Assembly (NCBI GenBank): GCA_025210795.1
Contig: JAOAQZ010000031.1
Span: 38,124 to 102,123 of the forward strand
Direction: 5' to 3'
DNA length: 64,000 bases
Source of the DNA: Cohaesibacter sp.
GTDB taxonomy: Bacteria; Pseudomonadota; Alphaproteobacteria; Rhizobiales; Cohaesibacteraceae
Within the stretch, counting starts at the first letter, position 1. Each line of letters begins with the position of its first letter. The position numbers and the translations under genes were made by a program. A model generated the notes under the pieces. The model searched no databases, had not been told where the DNA came from, and was given only the letters and a program-made list of their open reading frames with translations. This document shows, piece after piece, positions 1 to 9,400 of this stretch.

Positions 1-1
1 C

Positions 2-565
2 GAAGTGCTGATCCATGTGGTCACCAAAATCGAGCCGTTTGAATTTATGGGCGCAGATATTGATGCCGCCTTCCATTTTGGGGAAGGCGCCTGGCCCAAT
101 GCCCTCACCGATCCCTTAATGCCGGAATATATTGTGCCTCTTGGCCATCCGGATCTTCTCAAACACAACGAGGAAATCGGCCTTCCCGCCCTCTTGCTAG
201 AACAACCCCTATTGCAAGCAACCTCACGCCCCAATCTATGGAGCCACTGGTTCAACACAACTGGCCATCATCATCCCAATCCTCATGTTGGCCCCCGTTT
301 TGAGCATTTTCACATGGTTATTCGGGCAGCCGCCTCCAAAATGGGCATTGCGCTGCTTCCGCGTTTTCTGGTGGAGGAAGAATTGGCATCGGGCGAGCTT
401 GTCGCTCTGGACACTCATCTCACCCGCTCCAACGGTGACTATTATTTTGTCTATCCCCAATCCAAGCGCGCCAATCCCAATTTGCAAATCTTCCGCACAT
501 GGGTGATGCGCGAAGCAATCAATGCCAAAAAGGCCATGAACAAACTGCAAAAGCACGAAGACTAG
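2..565 (+). CDS. LysR-family transcriptional regulator, GcvA-like (C-terminal part)
   Basis: The 5' end lies outside the window, so only the last 188 or so codons are present and the HTH domain is missing. What remains is a LysR substrate-binding domain of the GcvA type: a segment reading DIDAAFHFGEG, then YIVPLGHPDLL, and near the end MGIALLPRFLVEEELASGELV, the usual effector-domain closing stretch. It ends 374 bp upstream of the glutaryl-CoA dehydrogenase gene on the same strand. LysR regulators of this type (GcdR in Pseudomonas) are known to control gcdH operons, so local control of glutarate catabolism is a reasonable inference, although here the regulator is co-oriented rather than divergent. 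Confidence 0.85.
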   Translation, partial: EVLIHVVTKIEPFEFMGADIDAAFHFGEGAWPNALTDPLMPEYIVPLGHPDLLKHNEEIGLPALLLEQPLLQATSRPNLWSHWFNTTGHHHPNPHVGPRFEHFHMVIRAAASKMGIALLPRFLVEEELASGELVALDTHLTRSNGDYYFVYPQSKRANPNLQIFRTWVMREAINAKKAMNKLQKHED

Positions 566-939
566 CTCCTCGGGCGCTCCGCTCAGACCTAAAGCCTTTG
601 AAGCACGCCTCATAAAAGCCATGGCCAGAGCGCAAAAAATCAGGCCATAGAACCGCGCTGCCACCCACGCAGCGGCGCTTGTTCCCTTTAAATATTCATA
701 ACACAAACGCATGGTTTTCTCACGAAATTGCCGAAAATCGCACTTTTGCCATGAGGAAATAGCATGACGATCTGAAATTTATTCGTTTCTCAAAGTACGG
801 CTTTGCGACTATTCTGCCCTCTTGAAACAGTGCGCTATCAGGCCAAAATCAAGTCATGACAGCCCGATAGACAGACCGGAATATGGCTAGCCGCAGCCAA
901 GGCTTGTGGCCCATGCAGAGCAACATCAAAGGAGCGACT
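566..939. other. intergenic region upstream of gcdH
   Basis: No convincing gene in these 374 bp; open frames on either strand have no recognisable product. It presumably holds the gcdH promoter and regulator sites. A loose inverted repeat, ttttc (715-719) and gaaaa (733-737), lies in an AT-rich stretch that could include a LysR T-N11-A box, but I cannot single out one site. Confidence 0.5.
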
Positions 940-2127
940 ATGTGCGCCAAACCACAATTCACCTGGGATGATCCTTTTCATTTCCGCGATCAGCTGAGCG
1001 AAGATGAACGTATGATCATGGATAGTGCCCGCGCCTTCTGTGACGATCGCCTGATGCCCCGCATTCTGGAAGCCAACCGCCACGAAACCTTTGATCGCGA
1101 GATCATGAGCGAGCTTGGCGAATCCGGTTTCCTCGGCTCCACCATCCCCGAGGAATATGGCTGCGCAGGGGTCAATCATGTGGCCTATGGTCTGGTTGCT
1201 CGCGAAGTCGAGCGGGTTGATTCCGGCTACCGCTCTGCCATGTCCGTGCAGTCCTCTCTGGTCATGCATCCAATCTATGCCTATGGTTCTGAAGAGCAGC
1301 GCCAGAAATATCTGCCAAAGCTCGCAACCGGCGAAATGATTGGCTGCTTTGGCCTGACCGAGCCGGATCACGGCTCCGATCCCGGCTCCATGGTCACACG
1401 CGCCGAGAAAGTCGATGGCGGCTACAAGCTCAATGGCGCGAAAATGTGGATCACCAATTCCCCGATCGCTGATATCGCCATTGTCTGGGCAAAATCCGAC
1501 GCCCATGAAGGCAAGATCAAGGGCTTTATCGTCGAGCGCGGCATGGAAGGCTTCTCCACACCAAAGATCGAAGGCAAAATGAGCCTGCGTGCGTCCATCA
1601 CCGGCGAAATCGTTCTGGCTGATGTTCTGGTGCCTGAAGAAAATCTCCTGCCAAATGTCTCCGGTCTTGCCGGTCCGTTTGGCTGCCTCAACAAAGCCCG
1701 CTTCGGCATTGCATGGGGTGCCTTGGGCGCAGCAGAATTCTGCTGGCATGCAGCCCGCCAATATACCCTTGATCGCAAGCAGTTCGGTCGCCCCTTGGCC
1801 CAGACCCAGCTAATGCAGCTAAAAATGGCCAATATGCAGACCGAAATCACATTGGGCCTTCAAGCAGCTCTGCGCGTTGGCCGCATGATGGACGAAGGCA
1901 ATTGCCCGGTTGAGAATATCTCTCTCATCAAGCGCAACAATTGTGGCAAATCCCTTGAGATTGCCCGTCTGGCTCGCGACATGCATGGCGGCAATGGTAT
2001 TTCCGACGAGTTCCATGTCATTCGCCACATGGTCAATCTGGAAACCGTCAACACCTATGAGGGCACCCATGATATTCATGCTCTCATTCTGGGTCGCGCC
2101 CAAACCGGCCTACAGGCATTCTTCTGA
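940..2127 (+). CDS. gcdH: glutaryl-CoA dehydrogenase
   Basis: A 395-residue acyl-CoA dehydrogenase of the GcdH type: an FAD enzyme that oxidises and decarboxylates glutaryl-CoA to crotonyl-CoA in lysine, tryptophan and glutarate breakdown. The opening (FTWDDPF, then [13 protein letters not shown]) and the closing block with TYEGTHDIH are characteristic; Glu374 in that block is the expected catalytic base. FAD-binding stretches such as [17 protein letters not shown] and [10 protein letters not shown] are intact. The frame is open from 883, but ATG 940 follows aaaggag (928-934) and gives the family's usual start. A strong terminator follows, then the CoA-transferase gene, which is the common alphaproteobacterial pairing. 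Confidence 0.93.
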   Translation: MCAKPQFTWDDPFHFRDQLSEDERMIMDSARAFCDDRLMPRILEANRHETFDREIMSELGESGFLGSTIPEEYGCAGVNHVAYGLVAREVERVDSGYRSAMSVQSSLVMHPIYAYGSEEQRQKYLPKLATGEMIGCFGLTEPDHGSDPGSMVTRAEKVDGGYKLNGAKMWITNSPIADIAIVWAKSDAHEGKIKGFIVERGMEGFSTPKIEGKMSLRASITGEIVLADVLVPEENLLPNVSGLAGPFGCLNKARFGIAWGALGAAEFCWHAARQYTLDRKQFGRPLAQTQLMQLKMANMQTEITLGLQAALRVGRMMDEGNCPVENISLIKRNNCGKSLEIARLARDMHGGNGISDEFHVIRHMVNLETVNTYEGTHDIHALILGRAQTGLQAFF

Positions 2128-2180
2128 TCCCAATCTCATTTGATCAGATGCGAACCACCCTAATCATTGAGTGGTTTCAA

Positions 2181-2217
2181 GGGCGGGACACCCTTTTCCC
2201 TGGTCCCGCCCTTTTTT
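2181..2217 (+). terminator. Rho-independent terminator after gcdH
   Basis: A perfect 9-bp GC-rich stem, gggcgggac (2181-2189) with gtcccgccc (2203-2211), is followed by six T. It lies between gcdH and the CoA-transferase gene and argues that much gcdH transcription stops here. It also argues against the longer frame starting at 2171 for the next gene. Confidence 0.85.
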
Positions 2218-2269
2218 CATTCTCATCGCCGCCTGCTCGCAGGCCACCGCCCTTTTGAGGATAATCATC

Positions 2270-3499
2270 ATGACCGGTGCTCTCTCCCATATTCGTGTTC
2301 TCGACTTAACCCGCGTGCTGGCAGGCCCCTGGTCTGGCCAACTTCTGGGGGATTTGGGGGCAGATATCATCAAGGTCGAACGGCCCGGAAGCGGCGATGA
2401 CACCCGCGGCTGGGGCCCTCCTTACCTTAAAGACATCAATGGCGAGGAGCGACCGGACGCCGCCTATTTCGGCTGCACCAACCGCAACAAGCAATCGGTG
2501 ACCATTGATATCACCTCCAAGGAAGGGCAGGCCCTCATTCGCGATTTGGTGGCCCAGTCCGATATCGTGATCGAGAATTACAAAGTGGGCGGGCTGAAGA
2601 AATACGGTCTCGATTATGACAGCCTCAAAGAGGTAAAGCCCGACATTATCTATTGCTCCATCACTGGCTTTGGCCAGACAGGGCCCGATGCCTCAAAAGC
2701 AGGCTATGACTTCATGATCCAGGGCATGGGCGGCCTGATGAGCGTGACCGGCCAGCCCGAAGGCAGCCCGGGCGGGGAGCCATTGAAGGTCGGCGTTGCT
2801 CTGGCTGATGTGATGACAGGCCTTTATTCAACCATCGGCATTCTGGCCGCTCTCGCCTACCGCGATGAAACCGGCGAGGGCCAATATATCGACATGGCCC
2901 TTTTGGATGTTCAGGTCGCAGCCCTTGCCAATCAGGCCACCAATTATCTGGTTTCGGGCAAGGCCCCGACCCATATGGGCAATGCCCATCCCAATCTGGT
3001 GCCCTACCAAACCTTCCCGACATCTGATGCCCATTTCATTCTGGCCGTTGGGAACGACAATCAGTTTGCCAAATTCTGTAAAATTGCCGGACTTGACGAT
3101 CTTCCCGGCGATGTGCGGTTTGACACCAACCGGCACCGGGTTGAAAATCGCGAAATTCTGGCAGCAAAAATCACCGCTGTCACCGCGGATAAATCTCTTG
3201 ATTACTGGATGGAGGAATTGGGCAAGGCAGGGGTTCCATGCGGACCGATCAATTCCATTGACCGGGTCTTTGAAGAGCCTCAGGTCAAGCATCGCGGCAT
3301 GGCGATTGAAATTGAAGCCAAAGACGGCAGCATGCAGCCCGGCGTTGCCTGCCCTATCAAACTGGCCAAGACACCGGCCGCTTACAAATCGGCTCCGCCA
3401 GAGCTGGGCGAACATACCGCCGCGGTGCTCAAACGCCTGCTCGGCAAGAGCGATCAGGATCTGAAAAGCCTGAGCGAGAAAAACATTATCACCCTTTAG
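2270..3499 (+). CDS. CaiB/BaiF family CoA-transferase (probable glutarate CoA-transferase)
   Basis: A 409-residue class III CoA-transferase that moves CoA between carboxylic acids through an aspartyl-CoA mixed anhydride. The N-terminus (IRVLDLTRVLAGPWSGQLL, then GADIIKVERPG) is classic, and Asp147 in KAGYDFMIQGMGG matches the catalytic Asp of formyl-CoA transferase. The adjacent gcdH suggests it makes glutaryl-CoA from glutarate, like the human SUGCT protein; this is inferred from context. ATG 2270 is preceded by tgagga and starts directly at the conserved N-terminus. The frame extends up to 2171, but that would run through the terminator. Confidence 0.87.
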   Translation: MTGALSHIRVLDLTRVLAGPWSGQLLGDLGADIIKVERPGSGDDTRGWGPPYLKDINGEERPDAAYFGCTNRNKQSVTIDITSKEGQALIRDLVAQSDIVIENYKVGGLKKYGLDYDSLKEVKPDIIYCSITGFGQTGPDASKAGYDFMIQGMGGLMSVTGQPEGSPGGEPLKVGVALADVMTGLYSTIGILAALAYRDETGEGQYIDMALLDVQVAALANQATNYLVSGKAPTHMGNAHPNLVPYQTFPTSDAHFILAVGNDNQFAKFCKIAGLDDLPGDVRFDTNRHRVENREILAAKITAVTADKSLDYWMEELGKAGVPCGPINSIDRVFEEPQVKHRGMAIEIEAKDGSMQPGVACPIKLAKTPAAYKSAPPELGEHTAAVLKRLLGKSDQDLKSLSEKNIITL

Positions 3500-3579
3500 C
3501 AAGGCGACAAGGGTGGGGAGAAACAAGGCGATCAAAAGAATTGCCGCATGAAAATTCGCCAAGCAAGAAAGGCAAAATC

Positions 3580-5247
3580 ATGACCAAAGGAACTGGTGCA
3601 CAGCTACTGGTCGACAGTCTGGAACAACAGGGCGCAAGCCTTATATTCGGCGTGCCCGGCGAGAGCTATCTGGCGGTGCTGGATGCCCTGCATGACAAGC
3701 CCTCCATGCGCTATATCAACGCCCGGCAAGAAGGTGGCGCTGCCATGATGGCAGATGCCCATGCCAAGATTACCGGTGAAGTGGGTATCTGCATGGTCAC
3801 CCGCGGCCCTGGCGCCACCAATGCTTCAGCTGGCGTGCATGTTGCTTTTCAGGATTCCACCCCCATGATCCTGTTCATCGGTCAAGTTGCCCGCGACCAG
3901 ATCGAACGCGAAGCCTTTCAGGAAATCGATTATCGCCGCATGTTTGGCCAAATGGCCAAATGGGTCGCCCAGATTGATGATCCCAACCGCGTGCATGAAT
4001 ATATCGCGCGCGCCTATCGCACAGCCCTCTCCGGTCGTCCCGGCCCTGTGGTACTAGCATTGCCGGAAGATATGCTGACGCAAGAAATCGACATGCCCGC
4101 CAAATTGCCGTCAAAAGCAGTACGGGCAGATAATACTGCGTCACCTCAAGCCCTTGAAGAGCTGAAAGCCCTCCTGTCTGGCGCGGAAAAACCCTTCATG
4201 ATTGTTGGCGGCGGCGGCTGGTCGAAAGAGGCCCGCAGCGCCGTGGCGAAGTTTGCAAAAAATAATGACATCCCTGTCGGTGTCTCTTTCCGCTGTCAGG
4301 ACTATTTCCCCAATGATCATAGCCATTATGCAGGTCATGTGGGTATCGGTATTGACCCCGCTCTTGCCGCCCGCATCAAAGAAAGCGATCTCTTGCTTGT
4401 GCTCGGCGCACGCCTTGGCGAAATGACCACCTCTGGCTATACGCTGATTGACTGTCCGGTCCCGAGCCAAAAGCTTGTCCATATTCATCCCGATCCGGAA
4501 GAATTGGGCCGCGTTTTTGATCCCGCCTTAGCCATCGCATCCAATCTGGAAGGCATGGCCTTAACGCTGGCTGGCCTTGGCACAATTCGCACCGCCAGCA
4601 ACAAAAACTGGGCAGCAGATGCCCGCAAAGGCTTTGAAGCGTTTGCCGCAATTCCGCAAAAGAAAACGCCGGGCGATGTACAAATGGCCGAGGTGATGAA
4701 GCATATCGATGCCAACACGCCGGACAATGTGGTCTATACCAACGGCGCGGGCAATTATGCTATCTGGGCCCATCGTTTCCTCTCCTATAATGACTTCCGC
4801 ACCCAGCTGGCCTCGACCTGTGGCTCCATGGGCTATGGCCTGCCTGCCGCTGTTGCCGCCAGCATTTATGACCCGAGCCGCCCTGTAATCTGCTTTGCCG
4901 GTGATGGCTGCTTCCAGATGACCTGTCAGGAATTTGCCACCGCCGCACAAGAAGGCGCTCCCATCAAGGTGATTGTGGTCAATAACGGCATTTACGGCAC
5001 CATCCGCATGCATCAGGAGCGGGACTATCCGGCCCGTGTCTCCGGCACCAACCTCTCCAACCCCGACTTTGCCGCCATGGGACGCGCCATGGGGGGCCAT
5101 GCGGAAACCATTGATAAAAATGACGACTTCCCGGCAGCCTTTGAACGGATGATGGCCCATGACGGTCCGGCCCTCTTGGAAATTCAGGTCGATACCGAGG
5201 CGCTAACACCGGTTAAAACCTTAAGCGATTTCCGCCACGGCCGCTAA
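3580..5247 (+). CDS. thiamine diphosphate-dependent enzyme, acetolactate-synthase-like
   Basis: A 555-residue member of the IlvB/oxalyl-CoA decarboxylase/benzoylformate decarboxylase superfamily. The N-terminal Pyr domain has GVPGES, the activating Glu51 (ARQEGGAA) and TRGPGATN. The middle domain spans about residues 190-330. The C-terminal PP domain carries the ThDP/Mg motif from GDGCFQ to VVNNG (about 440-470). The real substrate is unclear: no small regulatory subunit (IlvN/IlvH) follows, and the neighbours are catabolic, so biosynthetic acetolactate synthase is unlikely. ATG 3580 has agaaagg upstream; a longer in-frame start at 3541 adds a lysine-rich leader unlike the family. A strong terminator follows. 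Confidence 0.82.
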   Translation: MTKGTGAQLLVDSLEQQGASLIFGVPGESYLAVLDALHDKPSMRYINARQEGGAAMMADAHAKITGEVGICMVTRGPGATNASAGVHVAFQDSTPMILFIGQVARDQIEREAFQEIDYRRMFGQMAKWVAQIDDPNRVHEYIARAYRTALSGRPGPVVLALPEDMLTQEIDMPAKLPSKAVRADNTASPQALEELKALLSGAEKPFMIVGGGGWSKEARSAVAKFAKNNDIPVGVSFRCQDYFPNDHSHYAGHVGIGIDPALAARIKESDLLLVLGARLGEMTTSGYTLIDCPVPSQKLVHIHPDPEELGRVFDPALAIASNLEGMALTLAGLGTIRTASNKNWAADARKGFEAFAAIPQKKTPGDVQMAEVMKHIDANTPDNVVYTNGAGNYAIWAHRFLSYNDFRTQLASTCGSMGYGLPAAVAASIYDPSRPVICFAGDGCFQMTCQEFATAAQEGAPIKVIVVNNGIYGTIRMHQERDYPARVSGTNLSNPDFAAMGRAMGGHAETIDKNDDFPAAFERMMAHDGPALLEIQVDTEALTPVKTLSDFRHGR

Positions 5248-5270
5248 AGGCTAATAAATGAAAACATGAA

Positions 5271-5307
5271 AGAAGGGCTTCTTGATCAAAAGAAGCCCTT
5301 CTTTTTT
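5271..5307 (+). terminator. Rho-independent terminator after the ThDP enzyme gene
   Basis: A perfect 13-bp stem, agaagggcttctt (5271-5283) with aagaagcccttct (5290-5302), 6-nt loop, then a T-run to 5307. It separates the ThDP enzyme gene from the M20 hydrolase gene. Confidence 0.92.
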
Positions 5308-5452
5308 GCCCTTTTCCTTTGGCTTTTCCCCTCACCCATAGGTAATTTGCGCAAGCTTCTGCACAGGGCACAATCACACACTCGACAAGGCAGACCATTC
5401 ATCCCATGCTGGCACTTGAGTAACTTGCCTCCTTTGCCGGATAAAAAAAGTC

Positions 5453-6739
5453 ATGCTGGATAGCCTCTATCATCGCCTTGAGCAAAAAGAAGACGATTTA
5501 ATCGCCTTGACACAAGGCCTGATCCGCTTTCCCACCATCAATCCTCCCGGCGAGGCCTATGGCCCCTGCGCCCGTTTCATCGGTGAGCGACTAGAAAAAC
5601 GCGGATTTGCCGTCCAATATATTCACGCCCATGGCACCCCCGGCGACAACGACAGCTACCCCCGCATCAATATCATCGCCCGTTATGAGGGCAAAACACC
5701 CGGCCCTTGCATTCATTTCAACAGCCATATCGACGTGGTGGAAGTAGGCAGCGGCTGGACAAAAGATCCCTTTGCGGGGGAAATCGAAGACGGCAAAATC
5801 TATGGGCGGGGCGCATGCGACATGAAGGGCGGCCTTGCTGCCTCCATCATCGCCGCCGAAGCCTTTATTGAACAATTCCCCGATTTCCCCGGTGCCATTG
5901 AGATTTCTGGCACCTGTGATGAAGAATCCGGCGGCTATGGCGGTGTTGCCTATCTCGCCGAACAAGGTTTCTTTGCCAAAGACCGGGTTGATCATGTCAT
6001 CATCCCCGAGCCGCTAAACAAAGACCGCATTTGCCTTGGCCATCGCGGTGTCTGGTGGGCCGAAATCGAAACCCACGGCCATATTGCCCATGGCTCCATG
6101 CCATTTTTGGGCGACTGCGCCATACGCCATATGGGCGCAGTGATGGATCAGTTTGAGGAAAAACTCTTTCCAGCCCTTGCGCAAAAACGCACCGACATGC
6201 CCGTGGTGCCCGAAGGGGCACGCCAATCGACCCTTAATATCAATTCCATCCATGGCGGACAGAGCGAGGATTTTGAAGGTCTGCCCGCCCCCTGTGTGCC
6301 CGACAGCTGCCGCATGGTGATTGATCGCCGCTTCCTGATCGAAGAAAAGCTCGATGAGGTCAAAGGTGAGGTCAAGGATCTGCTCAAGTCCCTTGAGCAA
6401 GACCGCGCTTCCTTTAGCTATACGCTCAAAGATCTGTTTGAAGTCCAGCCCACCATGACGGACAAGCACCAGCCGGTTGTCAAAGCCGTCAGCAAGGGGA
6501 TTGAGGATATTCTTGGCAAAGAGGCCGATTATGTCATCTCACCGGGCACCTATGACCAGAAACATATCGACAGAATAGGCCAGCTTAAAGATTGCATTGC
6601 CTACGGCCCCGGCATTCTTGATCTTGCCCATCAGCCTGATGAATATGTAGGAATTGCAGATATGCTCGATTCCGCTAAAGTAATGGCACAATCTATTCAT
6701 AGTCTTTTGCAGGGATCCAAAGACAACGCCAAAAGCTAA
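5453..6739 (+). CDS. M20 family metallo-amidohydrolase (ArgE/DapE-like)
   Basis: A 428-residue zinc hydrolase of the acetylornithine deacetylase / succinyl-diaminopimelate desuccinylase family, which removes acyl groups from N-acyl amino acids or cleaves small peptides. The metal-site pattern is complete: His92 and Asp94 (NSHIDVVEVG), Asp123 (GRGACDMKGG) and Glu157-Glu158 (TCDEESGG). The dimerisation domain sits between about 200 and 320. It is followed 102 bp later by a complete dipeptide-type ABC importer on the same strand, so import of an acylated or peptidic substrate and its hydrolysis inside the cell is a plausible pairing. Exact substrate unknown. The RBS before ATG 5453 is weak. Confidence 0.85.
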   Translation: MLDSLYHRLEQKEDDLIALTQGLIRFPTINPPGEAYGPCARFIGERLEKRGFAVQYIHAHGTPGDNDSYPRINIIARYEGKTPGPCIHFNSHIDVVEVGSGWTKDPFAGEIEDGKIYGRGACDMKGGLAASIIAAEAFIEQFPDFPGAIEISGTCDEESGGYGGVAYLAEQGFFAKDRVDHVIIPEPLNKDRICLGHRGVWWAEIETHGHIAHGSMPFLGDCAIRHMGAVMDQFEEKLFPALAQKRTDMPVVPEGARQSTLNINSIHGGQSEDFEGLPAPCVPDSCRMVIDRRFLIEEKLDEVKGEVKDLLKSLEQDRASFSYTLKDLFEVQPTMTDKHQPVVKAVSKGIEDILGKEADYVISPGTYDQKHIDRIGQLKDCIAYGPGILDLAHQPDEYVGIADMLDSAKVMAQSIHSLLQGSKDNAKS

Positions 6740-6841
6740 GGCAAAGCAGGGGCTTGGACACACCAAAAAACTTGCGCCACATATTGATAGGGCAAACCAT
6801 CAGCCCACAACACGTCTGACAATAGGGTCGGGGAGGACCAT

Positions 6842-8329
6842 ATGATCAAACATGCCGCCAAATTGACCACAGCATTTGTTGCAAGCTCCATCTTACTGAC
6901 AACAACCGCTCTGGCTGCTCGCTCGGATATCACAGTAGGTGTTCGCCTTGAGCCCCCGCATCTGGACCCGACCGCCGGTGCCGCCGCTGCCATTGACGAG
7001 ATTGTCTATGCCAACATCTTTGAAGGACTGACCCGCATTGACGAAACCGGAGCGGTCAAACCGGCTTTGGCTGAAAGCTGGACCATCTCGCCCGATGGCA
7101 AAACCTATACATTCACCTTGCGCAAGGACGTCAAATTCCACGATGGCAGCGATTTTGAAGCAAGCGATGTTATCTTCTCCCTTGACCGTGCCCGCGGCGA
7201 AAAATCCGTCAATGCGCAAAAGGCACTGTTCGAGCCGATTGAAAGCGTCACCGCCAAAGATGCCACTACAGTTGAGGTTAAGCTCAAGCGCCCGACAGGC
7301 AATATGCTCTTCAATCTGGGCTGGGGGGATGCAGTAATCGTAGCACCCGAAAGCGCCGAGCAAAACAAAACAAACCCTGTCGGCACTGGCCCCTTCACCT
7401 TTGCCAAATGGACCAAAGGCGATAATATCCAGCTAGCCAAAAATACCTCTTATTGGGGCGAGGCTGCCAAACTGGACAAAGCAACCTTTAAAATCATCGC
7501 CGATGCATCCGCCGCCATCGCCTCGCTAATGGCAGAAGATGTCGATGCCTTCCCGATTTTTGCAGCACCGGAAATGCTGCCTCAATTGCAGGCGGACCCG
7601 CGCTTTAACGTGGTGATAGGCACAACAGAAGGCGAGACCCTTCTCTCCACCAACAATCAGGCCGAGCATTTCAAAGATGTGCGGGTACGCAAGGCCATGG
7701 CCCATGCCATCAACCGTCAGGCCATCATTGATGGCGCCATGTTTGGCTATGGAACCCTGATCGGCTCACACTTTGCCCCCCATCATCCTGCCTATAAGGA
7801 TCTCTCCGGCGTTTATGACTTTAATCTCGACAAGGCAAAGGCCCTGATGAAGGAAGCAGGCCTTGAAAAAGGCTTTAAGGCACGCTTGCATCTGCCGCCC
7901 ACCGATTATGCCCAGCGTTCCGGTCTTATCATTGCCTCTGATCTTAAAAAAATCGGCATCGAGCTGGAAATCATCTCGGTGGATTGGGGCCAGTGGCTCA
8001 AACAGGTCTTTAAAGGCAATGATTTCGATCTGACCATTGTCTCCCATACCGAGCCCATGGATATCGGCATCTATGCCCGCGACAAATACTACTTCAACTA
8101 TAAAAATGAAGAGTTTAATGCGCTAATCACCGAGCTAAATGCCACAACGGATGAGGCAAAACGCACCGAGCTTTTGCAAAAAGCGCAGGAAAAACTCAAT
8201 GCCGATGCCGTCAATGGCTATCTCTTCCAGCTGGCAAAAACCGGCGTCTGGAATGCCAAGATCAAAGGTTTGTGGACCAATGCACCGGTTCAGGCCAACG
8301 ACCTGACCAAGGTTGAATGGGCTGACTAG
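6842..8329 (+). CDS. ABC importer substrate-binding protein, family 5 (dipeptide/oligopeptide type)
   Basis: A 495-residue periplasmic solute-binding protein of the DppA/OppA family. A signal peptide covers about residues 1-25, ending TTALA before ARSDITVG. The family block PHLDPTAGAAAAIDEIVYAN, then the FEGLTRID motif and WTISPDGKTYTFTLR, are diagnostic for SBP_bac_5. A ggggagg ribosome site lies just before ATG 6842. The permeases and the fused ATPase follow in one operon. Ligand cannot be told from sequence; peptides, amino-acid derivatives or opine-like compounds are all possible, and the preceding M20 hydrolase favours an amide-bonded ligand. Confidence 0.9.
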   Translation: MIKHAAKLTTAFVASSILLTTTALAARSDITVGVRLEPPHLDPTAGAAAAIDEIVYANIFEGLTRIDETGAVKPALAESWTISPDGKTYTFTLRKDVKFHDGSDFEASDVIFSLDRARGEKSVNAQKALFEPIESVTAKDATTVEVKLKRPTGNMLFNLGWGDAVIVAPESAEQNKTNPVGTGPFTFAKWTKGDNIQLAKNTSYWGEAAKLDKATFKIIADASAAIASLMAEDVDAFPIFAAPEMLPQLQADPRFNVVIGTTEGETLLSTNNQAEHFKDVRVRKAMAHAINRQAIIDGAMFGYGTLIGSHFAPHHPAYKDLSGVYDFNLDKAKALMKEAGLEKGFKARLHLPPTDYAQRSGLIIASDLKKIGIELEIISVDWGQWLKQVFKGNDFDLTIVSHTEPMDIGIYARDKYYFNYKNEEFNALITELNATTDEAKRTELLQKAQEKLNADAVNGYLFQLAKTGVWNAKIKGLWTNAPVQANDLTKVEWAD

Positions 8330-8344
8330 AAAAGACTAAAAACA

Positions 8345-8370
8345 AGGTTAGGCCATGTTTGGCCTAACCT
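8345..8370 (+). terminator. intra-operon hairpin without T-run
   Basis: A perfect 10-bp stem, aggttaggcc (8345-8354) with ggcctaacct (8361-8370), lies between the binding-protein gene and the first permease gene. There is no poly-T, so it more likely protects the 3' end of the binding-protein message, or partly attenuates, so that the binding protein is made in excess over the membrane parts. Confidence 0.6.
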
Positions 8371-8443
8371 GCTTTCCTGATGAGTGGCAACCCCATCTGC
8401 CAGTCATAGACCCAAGCCACCCTCCCTTAAGCCCAGACCCGCA

Positions 8444-9400
8444 ATGCTCCTTTATGCTCTTCGCCGCCTGATCAGTTTGTGCCTGACTTTGTTTCTGGCC
8501 TCTCTCTTTATTTTTTTGATCATGGAAATTCTGCCCGGCGATCCAGCCGAGCTGATTCTGGGCATCAATGCGCAGGAAGACACGCTCAAAGCACTGCGGG
8601 AGCAATTGGGACTGCATCTGCCTGTTACAACCCGATATTGGGACTGGATCAGCGGCATGCTGGCAGGCGATTTTGGCCGCTCCTATACCTATTCTGTCCC
8701 TGTGCTTGAGCTTATCAATGAGCGGCTGGCCGTCTCCCTGCCGTTGGCCTTCATTGCCCTTGCCCTCTCAACGGTGATTGCCTTGCCGCTAGGAATTCTT
8801 GCCGCAAGCTTTCGCAGCAAATGGCCTGATTGGGGCATGATGGGCGCCACCCAATTGGGGATTGCCATCCCCAATTTCTGGTTTGCCATGCTTCTGGTCC
8901 TGATTTTTGCCGTCACCTTGCGCTGGCTACCCTCAGGCGGTTTTGCCGGTTGGGACAAAGGGCTTTTTGCCGGGCTTCAATCCCTGCTTTTGCCCGCTAT
9001 TGCCCTTGCCCTGCCCCAAGCCTCCATCCTTGCACGCATCATGCGCTCGTCCATGCTTGATGTGATGCATGAAGATTATATGCGCACGGCGCGGGCAAAA
9101 GGCCTATCCCATAGCCAGAGCCTGACCCGCCACGGCTTGCGCAACGCCCTTATTCCGGTGGTGACCATCATGGGCCTGCAATTTTCCTTTCTTCTTGCAG
9201 GCACGGTCATTATTGAAAATGTTTTCTTCCTGCCCGGTCTCGGACGACTTGTCTTTCAGGCAATCACCCAGCGAGACCTGATCACGGTCAAAGCCGTCAT
9301 CGTCTTGCTCGTTGCAACCGTAATCATCATCAATTTTCTGATTGATCTCACCTATGCAGCGATTGACCCGCGCCTGCGCCGACGGGAGAGCCGCTCATGA
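8444..9400 (+). CDS. ABC importer permease, DppB-like
   Basis: A 318-residue inner-membrane permease with six predicted hydrophobic segments. It opens with the typical DppB/OppB N-terminus (LLYALRRLISLCLTLFLAS) and the EILPGDPAELILG stretch, and carries the EAA-loop coupling motif (MRTARAKGLSHSQSLTRHGL) near residues 205-225. The frame is open from a GTG at 8384, but the extra 20 residues are proline-rich and unlike the family, so ATG 8444 is preferred although its RBS is poor. Its 3' end overlaps the next permease gene by 4 bp. Confidence 0.9.
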   Translation: MLLYALRRLISLCLTLFLASLFIFLIMEILPGDPAELILGINAQEDTLKALREQLGLHLPVTTRYWDWISGMLAGDFGRSYTYSVPVLELINERLAVSLPLAFIALALSTVIALPLGILAASFRSKWPDWGMMGATQLGIAIPNFWFAMLLVLIFAVTLRWLPSGGFAGWDKGLFAGLQSLLLPAIALALPQASILARIMRSSMLDVMHEDYMRTARAKGLSHSQSLTRHGLRNALIPVVTIMGLQFSFLLAGTVIIENVFFLPGLGRLVFQAITQRDLITVKAVIVLLVATVIIINFLIDLTYAAIDPRLRRRESRS

